A stretch of DNA of 64,000 bases from Marinobacter flavimaris. GTDB lineage: Bacteria > Pseudomonadota > Gammaproteobacteria > Pseudomonadales > Oleiphilaceae. Where the stretch lies: positions 124,001-188,000 of the forward strand of contig NZ_PSSW01000002.1 of NCBI RefSeq assembly GCF_002933295.1, read 5' to 3'. Under the pieces are notes generated by a model, which saw only the letters and a program-made list of their open reading frames with translations, was not told the origin of the DNA and made no database searches. A program made the translations under genes and the position numbers. Position 1 is the stretch's first letter. Every line of letters starts with the position of its first letter. Below, piece after piece: positions 26,144 to 34,238 of the stretch.

Positions 26144-26914
26144 ATGTCGAATATGCTTTCTCATAACGTCCACGTGCTGGGCTCGGTCGCCACATCGTCG
26201 CTCACTGCCTGGCGTGGTTGCCTGGTGGTAAAAAATGTTCCCCAGCCGGAAAAGCCGATCGTGCTCTATGACATGGAAGGCTGTCCGTACTGCCGTCGCG
26301 TTCGTGAAGCCCTGACTGCCCTTAATCTGGATGTGGAAATCCGGCCCTGCCCGAAGGGCGGGTCGGTTTTCCGGGCCCAGGCGGAAGCGCTGGGAGGCCG
26401 CCAACAGTTCCCTTTGCTGGCGGACCAGAACACGGGCACGGTCATGTACGAATCCGAGGAGATCATCGAGTATCTGTTCCGGCAATATGCCGGCCGGTCG
26501 GTACCGTCCTACTATCGTGGTCGGGTCTGGCAGCCGGTCCTGGGCTCTGTAGCCTCGGTAACCAGCGCCATGCGGGGGCTGAGGGTCAGCCAGGGCAAGC
26601 GGCCGGAGCAGCCGTTGCACCTCTGGAGTTTCGAGGGGAGCCCGTTTTCACGTTTGGTGCGTGAGCGGCTGTGCGAGCTGGAAATTCCGTATACCTTGCA
26701 CAACCTCGGGAAGGAGCACTGGACAGAGATCGGGCCAGCGAAGCAGCGCATCAAGCCGGGGCCTTATACGCCGATTCCCGGTGGCAAGCGGGATGCGTTT
26801 TTCCAGGTGCACAAGCGGGTTCAGGTGCCCTATCTTGAAGACCCCAATACCGGGGAAGGCCTGTTCGAGTCTGCCCGTATTCTGAAATATCTTGATGCCC
26901 ACTACGGGAACTGA
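26144..26914 (+). CDS. Tandem GST N-terminal (glutaredoxin-like) domain protein
   Basis: 256 residues from ATG 26144 (AAAAGG seven bases upstream); upstream starts at 26108 and 26114 are possible. Two thioredoxin-fold GST_N domains lie in tandem with no alpha-helical GST C-domain. The first has CPYC (about residues 44-47, in MEGCPYCRRVREAL) and QFPLL; the second has SPFS at the same position, so both cysteines are lost, with VPYLEDPNTG. The first domain looks redox-active; the second probably has a binding or structural role. It follows the hydroxylase gene closely, suggesting a shared transcript and a possible electron-transfer or glutathione-linked role (inference). Confidence 0.82.
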   Translation: MSNMLSHNVHVLGSVATSSLTAWRGCLVVKNVPQPEKPIVLYDMEGCPYCRRVREALTALNLDVEIRPCPKGGSVFRAQAEALGGRQQFPLLADQNTGTVMYESEEIIEYLFRQYAGRSVPSYYRGRVWQPVLGSVASVTSAMRGLRVSQGKRPEQPLHLWSFEGSPFSRLVRERLCELEIPYTLHNLGKEHWTEIGPAKQRIKPGPYTPIPGGKRDAFFQVHKRVQVPYLEDPNTGEGLFESARILKYLDAHYGN

Positions 26915-26947
26915 GTTGTTGGTAAGACTGTCAGCCATGTAGCTGCC

Positions 26948-27056
26948 GCCCGGGTGGGTCATCCCTTCTCCAGACACGCCGTAAATACTTCCATGTAGGC
27001 TCGGTCGGGCCATCCGTGGCCCTCCACGGTCTGGAGAAGGGATGACCCACCCGCGC
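26948..27056 (+). repeat. Branched palindromic element, copy 2
   Basis: Perfect 25-bp inverted arms at 26951-26975 and 27029-27053 extend by two more base pairs after a mismatch. The 53-nt core has hairpins TAC/GTA around TTCCAT (26986-26997) and GGCCA/TGGCC around TCCG (27008-27021). The arms share no sequence with copies 1 and 3, but the core does. It lies between two plus-strand genes. Confidence 0.85.
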
Positions 27057-27106
27057 TGTTTGAGCATCATGCTATTCGCACTGAAATTTCTGTCAGTGGG
27101 GGCGCT

Positions 27107-28042
27107 ATGGCGAATCAGATTACTCGAAGGAAGTTCCTGATCAGTTCCGGCCTCGCCGGAATTGCTCTCAAAGCCCCGATGCTGTTCGCAAACACATCGG
27201 GAAGCACTGCATTATCTCCCACCATGCGCCGGATTCCCGGCACAGACGAATCCATCCCTGCAATCGGTATGGGCACCTGGATCACCTTCAACGTTGGTGG
27301 TGACGAACAATTAATCACCCAGCGCACTGAGGTTTTGAAAACCTTTTTCGAGCTCGGCGGCACGGTGGTCGATGGCTCGCCGATGTATGGCAGCGCTGCA
27401 GATGTAATGGGCGAGGCGCTGAACGCTCTGGACGGCCACGACCGGATTTTTGCAGCTACCAAGATCTGGACCGGCGATGAATCAGCAACCCGGGCGGAGG
27501 CGGCGCGTTCGAGCAGGCGTTGGGGCGTTGACCGGTTCGATTTGTTGCAGGTGCACAATCTGTTGGGGTGGCAGGGGCATCTTGAAACGCTCAAGCAGAT
27601 GAGGGCGAACGGTGAGGTTCGGTATATCGGCATCACCACATCCCATGGTCGCCGGCATCGGGAATTCGCGCAGATTATGGAGCGGGAGCCTCTGGATTTT
27701 GTGCAGCTGACCTACAACGTTCTGGACCGGGAGGTTGAGGACCGGTTGCTGCCATTGGCCCAGGAGCGCGGAATCGGGGTGATCGTCAATCGTCCATTCC
27801 AGGGCGGTTCGCTGTTTCGGCGATTCCAGTCGGAGCCACTGCCCGATTGGGCCGGGGAGGCCGGTGTTGGCAACTGGGCGGAGTTTTTCCTCAAGTACAT
27901 TATTTCCCACCCGGCGGTGACCTGTGCCATTCCGGCGACCAGTAAGGTCGAGCACATGAAGGAAAACATGGGGGCGATGTACGGTACATTGCCTGATGCC
28001 AGCCAGCGCCAGCGGATGGCGGGTTACGTGAGGTCGCTGTGA
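27107..28042 (+). CDS. Tat-exported aldo/keto reductase
   Basis: 311 residues. The N-terminus, TRRKFLISSGLAG (6-18), is a twin-arginine signal, cleaved near LFA-NTS, so the folded enzyme is exported with its cofactor. The AKR barrel shows IPAIGMGTW, Asp/Tyr in VVDGSPMYGSA, Lys in FAATKIW, and HNLLGWQGH in place of the usual catalytic His motif. NADPH-dependent periplasmic aldo/keto reductases are uncommon; the periplasmic cofactor supply is unclear. The GTG of the next gene overlaps its stop by 4 bp, so it is translationally coupled to a membrane protein. Confidence 0.86.
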   Translation: MANQITRRKFLISSGLAGIALKAPMLFANTSGSTALSPTMRRIPGTDESIPAIGMGTWITFNVGGDEQLITQRTEVLKTFFELGGTVVDGSPMYGSAADVMGEALNALDGHDRIFAATKIWTGDESATRAEAARSSRRWGVDRFDLLQVHNLLGWQGHLETLKQMRANGEVRYIGITTSHGRRHREFAQIMEREPLDFVQLTYNVLDREVEDRLLPLAQERGIGVIVNRPFQGGSLFRRFQSEPLPDWAGEAGVGNWAEFFLKYIISHPAVTCAIPATSKVEHMKENMGAMYGTLPDASQRQRMAGYVRSL

Positions 28043-28716
28043 GTGGGGCTGATTGGCTGAGCTACTCGCTACAGGATTTTGTGATGTTCGGGCCGCAGGT
28101 GTTTCTGCGGCTGTTTGTCCGGATCAACCAGGATCTATGGCCCTGGCAGTTGCTGGCGGTAGTGATCGCTATTTTTATACCGGTGCTGATCTCCAGACAG
28201 AACAGGGCGGCACGGCGTTTGGCCGTCGGCCTGATGTCGCTTGCCTGGATAGTCAGCGGTTACGGGTTTCTGGTGGGCTATTTCGGCCCCATTAACTGGC
28301 CGGCGGCGTGGTTTGGGTGGGCCTTCGTGGCCCAGGGCGCGTTGCTTGCGGCTGCCGTGTTTTCAGGCGGCGTTCATGACAGCAGGCTAGCGATCGGAAG
28401 ACTTGCCGTACTCTGGCTGCTTGCTGTCTGTGTCTTGCCCTGGTTGGCAATGGCTGATTCCGGCCAGTGGGAGGCCGTCGGATTGTTTGGCGTAGCACCC
28501 GGCACCACCGCAGCTGCCGGCGCGCTCGCTCTGGCACTCGTGACCAGGACCTGGCGCTGGGTCTACCTGCCGCTGCTGGTGTTGTGGAGTCTGTTCAGTG
28601 CCGCCCTCTTATGGGTGCTTCAGACCTGGTGGTTGCTTGTCACCCCGGTGGCTACGCTCTTGCTGGTTGGAGCCGGGTTCTGGCTCAGTCCCAGGACGGC
28701 GCAAAGTCCGGATTAG
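28039..28716 (+). CDS. DUF6064-like membrane protein
   Basis: 225 residues from GTG 28039 in a GTGA overlap with the preceding stop. Seven or so hydrophobic segments are visible. The opening SLQDFVMFGPQVFLRLF followed by WPWQLL matches the DUF6064 family of integral membrane proteins, of unknown function. It is coupled to the Tat-exported aldo/keto reductase, so it may be its membrane partner, though this is only inferred from position. Its last 32 bp overlap the end of the convergent dkgB gene. Confidence 0.72.
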   Translation: MSGADWLSYSLQDFVMFGPQVFLRLFVRINQDLWPWQLLAVVIAIFIPVLISRQNRAARRLAVGLMSLAWIVSGYGFLVGYFGPINWPAAWFGWAFVAQGALLAAAVFSGGVHDSRLAIGRLAVLWLLAVCVLPWLAMADSGQWEAVGLFGVAPGTTAAAGALALALVTRTWRWVYLPLLVLWSLFSAALLWVLQTWWLLVTPVATLLLVGAGFWLSPRTAQSPD

Positions 28717-29494
28717 CGATGCGTTCGTTACGGTCCAGTTCGTCAATCGCGCGGATTTCTTCCTCGCTCAACTCAACCTCCAGCGCCTCCAGGTTAGCCT
28801 TCTGGTGGCCGGGCCGTGTTGAGGAAGGGATCGGCACAACGCCTCTCGATGCCACCCAGGCAATGGCCACCTGGGCCGGCGTCAGGTTTCGCTCAGCGGC
28901 AATGCGCTGCAGTGTTTCGTCCTCCATCACCTTACCGACTGCCAGCGGCATATAGCCGGTCACGGTAATGCCGAGCTTCTGGGCATGTGCCACCACCTTG
29001 CGGTTGGCCAGGAACGGATGCACTTCTACCTGATTGGTGAAGATGGGCGTGTCGCCCAGTATGGCTTTCGCCTCATCCATCTGGGCACAGGTAAAGTTCG
29101 AAATGCCGATGTGCTCTGCCAGACCCTCGCGCTGGGCATCCCTCAAGGCACCCAGATACTCCTTCATGGGCACTTCGTCACCGGGCGATGGCCAGTGGAT
29201 CAGCGCCAGATCCACATGGTCGGTTTTGAGCCGTGCGAGGCTGTCATGGAGGCTGTTGATCAGGTCACTGGCGTGCAGCTGGTCGTGCCAGATTTTGGTG
29301 GTCAGGAAAATTTCCCGGCGCGGAATACCACTGGAGGTAATGCCATCACCAACTTCCGCTTCGTTCCCGTACATCTGGGCGGTATCGATATGGCGGTAGC
29401 CCAGGGACAGGGCGCTCTTGACGGCATCACGGGCGTCGTTGCCCTTGAGCCGGAACGTTCCCATGCCGATTTTCGGAAGTGCGCTGAATGACAT
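28685..29494 (-). CDS. dkgB: 2,5-diketo-D-gluconate reductase B-type aldo/keto reductase
   Basis: 269 residues, cytoplasmic, with no signal peptide. The sequence follows E. coli DkgB closely: LPKIGMGTFRLKG, catalytic tetrad in RHIDTAQMYGNE (Asp, Tyr), TTKIW (Lys) and LIHWPSPGDEV (His), GISNFT, and the C-terminal IPSSTRPGH and DELDRNERIANPDFAPSWD. It reduces aldehydes and diketones such as methylglyoxal or diketogluconate with NADPH. It is convergent with the DUF6064 gene and the two overlap by 32 bp. Confidence 0.93.
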   Translation of the reverse strand: MSFSALPKIGMGTFRLKGNDARDAVKSALSLGYRHIDTAQMYGNEAEVGDGITSSGIPRREIFLTTKIWHDQLHASDLINSLHDSLARLKTDHVDLALIHWPSPGDEVPMKEYLGALRDAQREGLAEHIGISNFTCAQMDEAKAILGDTPIFTNQVEVHPFLANRKVVAHAQKLGITVTGYMPLAVGKVMEDETLQRIAAERNLTPAQVAIAWVASRGVVPIPSSTRPGHQKANLEALEVELSEEEIRAIDELDRNERIANPDFAPSWD

Positions 29495-29615
29495 AATGTC
29501 CTCCTTAGCGAGTGGTGTGTTCTTAAAGTGGTGCCGGCAGACTGGTTCTTCAAGTGGCCGCCGGGTATCATCGCGCCTGAATCAACCTCTGAGCCGAACC
29601 AGTGAGGCCCGCTCC

Positions 29616-30029
29616 ATGTACACCGGTCGTTGCCTGTGTGGCGATATCTGTTTTGAATACGATGGCCCTATCGGCCCGGTTGCCCTGTGCCACTGCAGCC
29701 AGTGCCGGCGCGCCCACGGTAGCGCGTTCTCGGCCAGCGCGCCGGTGCAGAAGGTGAGGTTCCGGTTCGTAACCGGCGAAGACAGGATTACCGAGTTCGA
29801 ATCGCGTCCCGGCAAGTACCGGGGCTTCTGCAGCCGTTGCGGCAGCCAGCTTTACAGCCGTGTTGACGCCATTCCCGGCATACTGCGCCTGCGGGTTGGC
29901 TGTATCAACGAACCCCTGGGCAAGGGGCCGGCCCAACATGTGTTTGTGGGCTCAAAATCCGACTGGTTCGAGATTACCGACGAGCTGCCACAGTTTGAAA
30001 AGACTGAACGAACCAACGATCCTCACTGA
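29616..30029 (+). CDS. GFA-domain zinc protein
   Basis: 137 residues from ATG 29616, with GAGG eight bases upstream. Cysteine clusters CLCG (6-9), CHCSQCRR and CSRCGSQL are those of the GFA (glutathione-dependent formaldehyde-activating enzyme) family, with zinc bound by the cysteines. Members are annotated as S-(hydroxymethyl)glutathione synthase, but most have no proven activity, and the name should be read as fold only. It overlaps the end of the convergent sugar-dehydrogenase gene by 7 bp. Confidence 0.87.
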   Translation: MYTGRCLCGDICFEYDGPIGPVALCHCSQCRRAHGSAFSASAPVQKVRFRFVTGEDRITEFESRPGKYRGFCSRCGSQLYSRVDAIPGILRLRVGCINEPLGKGPAQHVFVGSKSDWFEITDELPQFEKTERTNDPH

Positions 30030-31144
30030 GGCGGTACCATCCGATAGACCTTGCCCCTTGGTGAATCTGTCAGTAACCAAAGAGCGCCGTCAGGGCCCAT
30101 GCGTACGTCACGAATACGCTCGCCGAGATCGGTCAGCAGATCTTCCTCTTCTGTTACTTCTCCGCCCTGAATGCGCAGGCGAACCAGCTTGCGCATTTTG
30201 AGTGCTCCCACGAACAGATCCCCCTGCCATTCCGGGAACAGGTCACCGGTATAAAACGCCATGCCAGATGGCGCAATGGACGGATCCCAGTAATGAAGTG
30301 GCTGGGCCATGCCTTCCTTTTCGGTGTCGTCAGTGATGGGCAGGCCAGAATAGTCGATGCCGAAGGTAATTGTCGGCCATCCGTAATCGGTTCCTGCCCG
30401 GATGATGTTGATTTCGTCGCCACCCCGGGGACCATGTTCGTGGCTCCATATTTCGCCCGTCTCCGGGTGGATCGTCATGCCCTGGATATTGCGGTTACCG
30501 GTTGTATAGAAGGTATCGTTAACGCCGCTGGTGTCGAGGAAAGGATTGCCGGGCGCGGGACCGCCGTCAGTCGTAATCCGGTGAACGCCACCGGCATCAT
30601 CCCCATTGTCCTGGGCCCGGTCCATCTCGCCGCGGTCTCCAACGGAGATGTAAAGATTGCCTTCCCGATCAAACTCCATCCGACCTGCAAAGTGCCTGCT
30701 GGTGTTCGAGCGGGGTAGCGCTTCAAAGATGACGTCAACGCCGGTAAGGCGCTCTCCGTCCAGTCGGGCGCGTGCCACGCGGGTGGTGATGCCGTCCCGG
30801 TTTCGATGGGCATAGCTCAGGAACAGAATCTGATTCTGTTCGAAATCCGGGTGCAGAATCACGTCCAGCAGCCCGCCCTGGCCGGATACCACGAGCTCTG
30901 GTAGCCCGCTGATAGGGGGACTCAACAGCGCACCGTTACGGATCATTCGCAGCTGTCCTTCCCGCTCCGTCACCAGCATGGAGCCATCCGGCAGGAACGC
31001 CAGGCTCCAGGGATGCTCGAGGCCTTGTGCAATGGTCTCGAGCCGGAAATCGGTTTTGTCGGAGGAAAAGGTCGGGTTCGCCATGCTGGTAACGGCAACC
31101 AGCATGAAACTGCCTGTCAGTACAAGGTGTTTGAGTATACCCAT
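30023..31144 (-). CDS. PQQ-dependent sugar dehydrogenase (YliI/Asd-type), exported
   Basis: 373 residues from ATG 31144, with GGAGG six bases upstream; the frame is open to 31228 but lacks a signal there. The signal peptide ends near TSMA-NPTF. Six-bladed beta-propeller features of the soluble aldose/glucose dehydrogenase family are visible: GLEHPWSLAFLPDG, GGLLDVILHPDF, RNTSRHFAGRME-like active-site segment with His, GNRNIQGM, and WSHEHGPRGGDE. It oxidises an aldose or alcohol in the periplasm if PQQ is bound. No pqq biosynthesis gene is in the window. The GFA gene overlaps its end. Confidence 0.88.
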   Translation of the reverse strand: MGILKHLVLTGSFMLVAVTSMANPTFSSDKTDFRLETIAQGLEHPWSLAFLPDGSMLVTEREGQLRMIRNGALLSPPISGLPELVVSGQGGLLDVILHPDFEQNQILFLSYAHRNRDGITTRVARARLDGERLTGVDVIFEALPRSNTSRHFAGRMEFDREGNLYISVGDRGEMDRAQDNGDDAGGVHRITTDGGPAPGNPFLDTSGVNDTFYTTGNRNIQGMTIHPETGEIWSHEHGPRGGDEINIIRAGTDYGWPTITFGIDYSGLPITDDTEKEGMAQPLHYWDPSIAPSGMAFYTGDLFPEWQGDLFVGALKMRKLVRLRIQGGEVTEEEDLLTDLGERIRDVRMGPDGALWLLTDSPRGKVYRMVPPQ

Positions 31145-31257
31145 TGGAGCCTCCGTTCCTACCGGTGCCGTGTGAACATTGAGAGTAGCAGTTGAAGCGG
31201 GCTTCGCCGAAGCGTGTCCCATTATCAAGAGTATAGGGCTTCCTTTGGATTACAGAT

Positions 31258-31314
31258 CAGTGGCCTTTACTCTATTGCAAATAATAATGATTCGCAATAG
31301 AGTAAAGGCCACTG
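31258..31314. promoter_or_regulatory. 21-bp-stem hairpin with an embedded Fur-like box
   Basis: Perfect 21-bp arms (31258-31278 and 31294-31314) flank a 15-nt loop. The loop and inner right arm read AATAATGATTCGCAATAGA (31283-31301), matching 12 of 19 positions of the Fur consensus, a typical score for real Fur boxes. It lies between the sugar-dehydrogenase start and a 36-residue ORF at 31342. No T tract follows on either side, so it is not a standard terminator. Confidence 0.65.
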
Positions 31315-31341
31315 GGTTCACCTCAAACGGGAGAAAAAGGA

Positions 31342-31452
31342 ATGGCACCCGAACAGGAAATGATCGAAGGGTTGAAACTGGCGGCAGGGGCCGGTGTGCT
31401 TATTGGCCTGGCTGCCATCGGCCTGGTGTTGTCGTCCGCTCTTGGGGCATGA
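31342..31452 (+). CDS. Unannotated 36-residue single-pass membrane ORF
   Basis: ATG 31342 has GGGAG eight bases upstream. The product (36 residues) has a short acidic start, MAPEQEMIEG, and one hydrophobic segment (about 12-35) ending in LVLSSALGA, so it would be a single-pass inner-membrane micro-protein. It is below usual gene-calling length. Its final 53 bp overlap antisense to the 3' end of fhuF. It sits 28 bp after a hairpin containing a Fur-like box, so iron control is plausible. Support is a good ribosome site and a transmembrane-like composition; conservation is unknown. Confidence 0.5.
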   Translation: MAPEQEMIEGLKLAAGAGVLIGLAAIGLVLSSALGA

Positions 31453-32221
31453 GAGCGGCGAATCGTTCCTTGCGATGTACGCCACAGGTACCGCAGTAAC
31501 CGCCCTCCGGCAGCAGGTATTTCAGGCAACACCCCTTTCGCTGGGGGATTGCCGTGGCCTGCTCACCGAACACCGCAGGAATCCAGTCAATAAACTGGTT
31601 TGCATCGTTTTGAAATTGCTCCAGCCAGCCTTGCGCCAATTGGCAAAGCGCTTGCGGTTCGACCCGGTTCCACACGGCTGAAAACGGCGCCCCCAGTCCA
31701 AGACCTGTACTGCTCCAGTAGGCGCCCGGGCTGACTCCCAGCTGGCGCCGGAAGACAGGGTACCACTCAGCTGTCAGAGCTCCTGCTGACCTGACAAACG
31801 TTTCTTCATCAACACCCTCGCCACCCGGCAGCTGAAACCAACGGGATACGGTTTTTTTCGGGTGGTCGGCCGGAGCCAGGAATATTCGTTGGGCATCCGG
31901 TAAAGGCGCGTGGCCGTCGCGGAACAGCCTCAGGGTCAGCGGCGCAATCACGCTGAGCGCCAGATCCTGCTGAAGCACAGAAACAAACGCGCGCATGGCC
32001 CGGGGCCCGGCGTTGTCAGGGTATTCGCTGCCAACCTGGCTGAGCAGTAGCGACGGTTGCTCCAGGCACTGGGCCAGAGAAAAGAGGCCGCTTCGCGCAC
32101 CAGCTTGCGTTTGGAGAGCCTCGCCAAGAACTGTTTCACCATCCAGCCCTGACTGACTCAGCAGACGGCGGTATTCCCGACCCCGGGGACCGACTCTCGG
32201 GTTACACTCAGGCCCTGCCAT
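31400..32221 (-). CDS. fhuF: FhuF-type siderophore-iron reductase
   Basis: 273 residues. The C-terminal motif GCCLKYLLPEGGYCGTC has the CC-x10-C-x2-C spacing that binds the unusual [2Fe-2S] cluster of FhuF, which reduces Fe(III) bound to hydroxamate siderophores so iron is released in the cytoplasm. A ferric iron reductase domain fills the rest, beginning around ARSGLFSLAQ. About 20 residues continue past the cluster, longer than in E. coli. It starts inside the 3' end of the permease gene (14-bp overlap, different frame), showing translational coupling in the siderophore operon. Confidence 0.88.
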   Translation of the reverse strand: MAGPECNPRVGPRGREYRRLLSQSGLDGETVLGEALQTQAGARSGLFSLAQCLEQPSLLLSQVGSEYPDNAGPRAMRAFVSVLQQDLALSVIAPLTLRLFRDGHAPLPDAQRIFLAPADHPKKTVSRWFQLPGGEGVDEETFVRSAGALTAEWYPVFRRQLGVSPGAYWSSTGLGLGAPFSAVWNRVEPQALCQLAQGWLEQFQNDANQFIDWIPAVFGEQATAIPQRKGCCLKYLLPEGGYCGTCGVHRKERFAALMPQERTTTPGRWQPGQ

Positions 32222-34238
32222 GACGACTCAAACCCCAGAGGAAATACAGTCCGCCCACCAGGGCCGCCAGGAGTCCCGCTGGCAACTGATTGGGGTAAAC
32301 CACAATCCTGGACAGGTAGTCTGCCATGCCGAGCAGAAGGCCGCCGGTAAGGGCAGCGACAACGAGCTGCCGGCCAACGGTCTGCTGGCCCAGAACTCTT
32401 GCCAGGTGGGGTGCGATAAGACCTACAAAACTTAGCGGGCCGATCACGACCGTCGCCGAAGCGGTCAGCAACGCTGCTAACAGAAGCAATGCCAGGCGGA
32501 CTTTCGTCACCGGCAAGCCCAGTGAGCTGGCCGATGTTTCTCCCAGGGGAAGAATGCTCAGGGGCCGGATAATCACCAGGAGGCCGGCCGAAATCAGCAC
32601 AATGAGTGCCAAAAGCCCCAGGGCTTCGACTTCTGAAACCAGCCAGGTGGACCCGTACATCCAGTTGAGAAGCTGCGAGGCGACCGTGCCACCGGAAGCC
32701 ATGACCAGGCGAAGGCCCGCGTCCATGAACACGTATAACGCGAGCCCGCCAAGCAGGAGCTGGTTGCCGGCAAACCGGTGCTTGCGGGCAAGCATGATCA
32801 GCAACCCCAGCGCAGCTGCCGCACCCAGGGTGGCCGCGCCCAGCTGTCCAGCGCGGCCAATATCGGCACCGAACAGCACGATCAGAACCATGACCACCGC
32901 CGCGCCGCCGCTGATGCCGAGCATCTCCGGGCTGGCCATGGGGTTGCCTGTCATGCGCTGGATCAGTGTGCCCGCAAGGCCCAGGGCCACGCCGGCAAGA
33001 ATGGCGGCCAGCAATCTGGGGCCGCGCCAGACCCACGCCTCGTGCCACTGGGCGATCGAAGTCCAGCTCCATTCGTCCAGTCCTGGAGACCACCCCATGG
33101 AGATTACGATGGTGGCCAGCAGAAGGGCCGCTATGACCCCACCAGTCAGGAAAATAGAGCGCCTCTTTGGTAGGAAACCGGCGGGGCTGTCATCCTGCCC
33201 TGGCATATGATGGGTGTTCTTCAAACCCTGCAGGGCCAGCAGGATAATCGGCCCGCCGATCAGGGCGGTGGTCGTGCCGGTTGGCACCAGCGATCCGTCG
33301 CCCCAGGTGGATGCCCAATGGGCGAGGGTATCTGCCAGCAACAGCAGACCCGCGCCCAGGAGACTGCTCCAGATCAGGCGTTCAGAGAGGGTGCGAGCGC
33401 CCAGCAGCCTTGCCAGCACCGGTGCCGCAAGACCGATAAAGGCCACGACACCGACCCGGCTGACGACGGTAGCACTCATCAGGACCACCAGAAATAGCGC
33501 CAGCACCCGAATCAGACCGACCTTGGCACCGAGGGACCGGGCGGAGGTTTGCCCCAGTTGCATGACCTGCAGCGGGCGCATCAACAGGACCATGAATACG
33601 CCCAGCACCAGCACCCGGGGCCAGAGTTCCATAAACGGTTGCCAGTTGTTCTGGACCAGCGAACCCGCGCCCCAGATAAACAGGTTCCCCAGCCATTCGC
33701 CTTTGAGTAACAGGAACGCCATGTTTACGGCGCCCAGGAAAAAGGTGATAACAAGCCCGGCCAGTATCACTGTGACCGGTGAAAAGCCCAGGCGCCAGGT
33801 GAGCGCGATGACCAGCCCGATGGCCAGTAGCCCGCCGGAAACCGCCACAAGGTCTGGACTGAAGGCGAGCAGGCCGGGAAAGAACATGGTCGCCACCGTT
33901 ATACCGAACTGGCCGCCTGCCTCCACGCCCAGGGTTGTGGGCGAGGCGAGAGGGTTACCGAGGATCTGTTGGGTAACCGCGCCGGCGAGACCAAGACCAA
34001 AGCCAATGAGGACTGCAATGGCGACCCGGGGGGCCCAGCTGTAATGGGCCAGTACCGAAGCGTAATCGCTGCCCTCAAACGTCCAGAAGGCGGCGATGAG
34101 AGCGCTCGGGTTGAGCTGACCAAGCCAGGGTGCCGCGCTCGCGAGAAATGCGCCACACCAGATCAGTGCTGCCGCCGCTGGTAGCCTTGCTGGCAAGGAA
34201 GGTTTTGCGACCGGGTTGTTGGCAGTTTCAGCGTACAT
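32208..34238 (-). CDS. fhuB: Double-length iron-siderophore ABC permease (FhuB-type)
   Basis: 676 residues from ATG 34238, with AGGAGG eight bases upstream; the longer frame to 34328 is rejected. It consists of two fused FecCD permease halves, each with about ten membrane helices, marked by GNPLASPTTLGV (first half) and GNPMASPEMLGI (second), and by coupling loops RSLGAKVG and SSLGLPVTK. This fused architecture is that of E. coli FhuB, which carries ferric hydroxamates across the inner membrane. It overlaps the binding-protein gene by 11 bp and the fhuF gene by 14 bp. The substrate cannot be told from sequence. Confidence 0.92.
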   Translation of the reverse strand: MYAETANNPVAKPSLPARLPAAAALIWCGAFLASAAPWLGQLNPSALIAAFWTFEGSDYASVLAHYSWAPRVAIAVLIGFGLGLAGAVTQQILGNPLASPTTLGVEAGGQFGITVATMFFPGLLAFSPDLVAVSGGLLAIGLVIALTWRLGFSPVTVILAGLVITFFLGAVNMAFLLLKGEWLGNLFIWGAGSLVQNNWQPFMELWPRVLVLGVFMVLLMRPLQVMQLGQTSARSLGAKVGLIRVLALFLVVLMSATVVSRVGVVAFIGLAAPVLARLLGARTLSERLIWSSLLGAGLLLLADTLAHWASTWGDGSLVPTGTTTALIGGPIILLALQGLKNTHHMPGQDDSPAGFLPKRRSIFLTGGVIAALLLATIVISMGWSPGLDEWSWTSIAQWHEAWVWRGPRLLAAILAGVALGLAGTLIQRMTGNPMASPEMLGISGGAAVVMVLIVLFGADIGRAGQLGAATLGAAAALGLLIMLARKHRFAGNQLLLGGLALYVFMDAGLRLVMASGGTVASQLLNWMYGSTWLVSEVEALGLLALIVLISAGLLVIIRPLSILPLGETSASSLGLPVTKVRLALLLLAALLTASATVVIGPLSFVGLIAPHLARVLGQQTVGRQLVVAALTGGLLLGMADYLSRIVVYPNQLPAGLLAALVGGLYFLWGLSRHGRA

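Noticed and set aside
32208-34238. Permease as an artefactual fusion of two genes
   Set aside because: Double-length FhuB-type permeases are a known natural architecture, with both halves intact.
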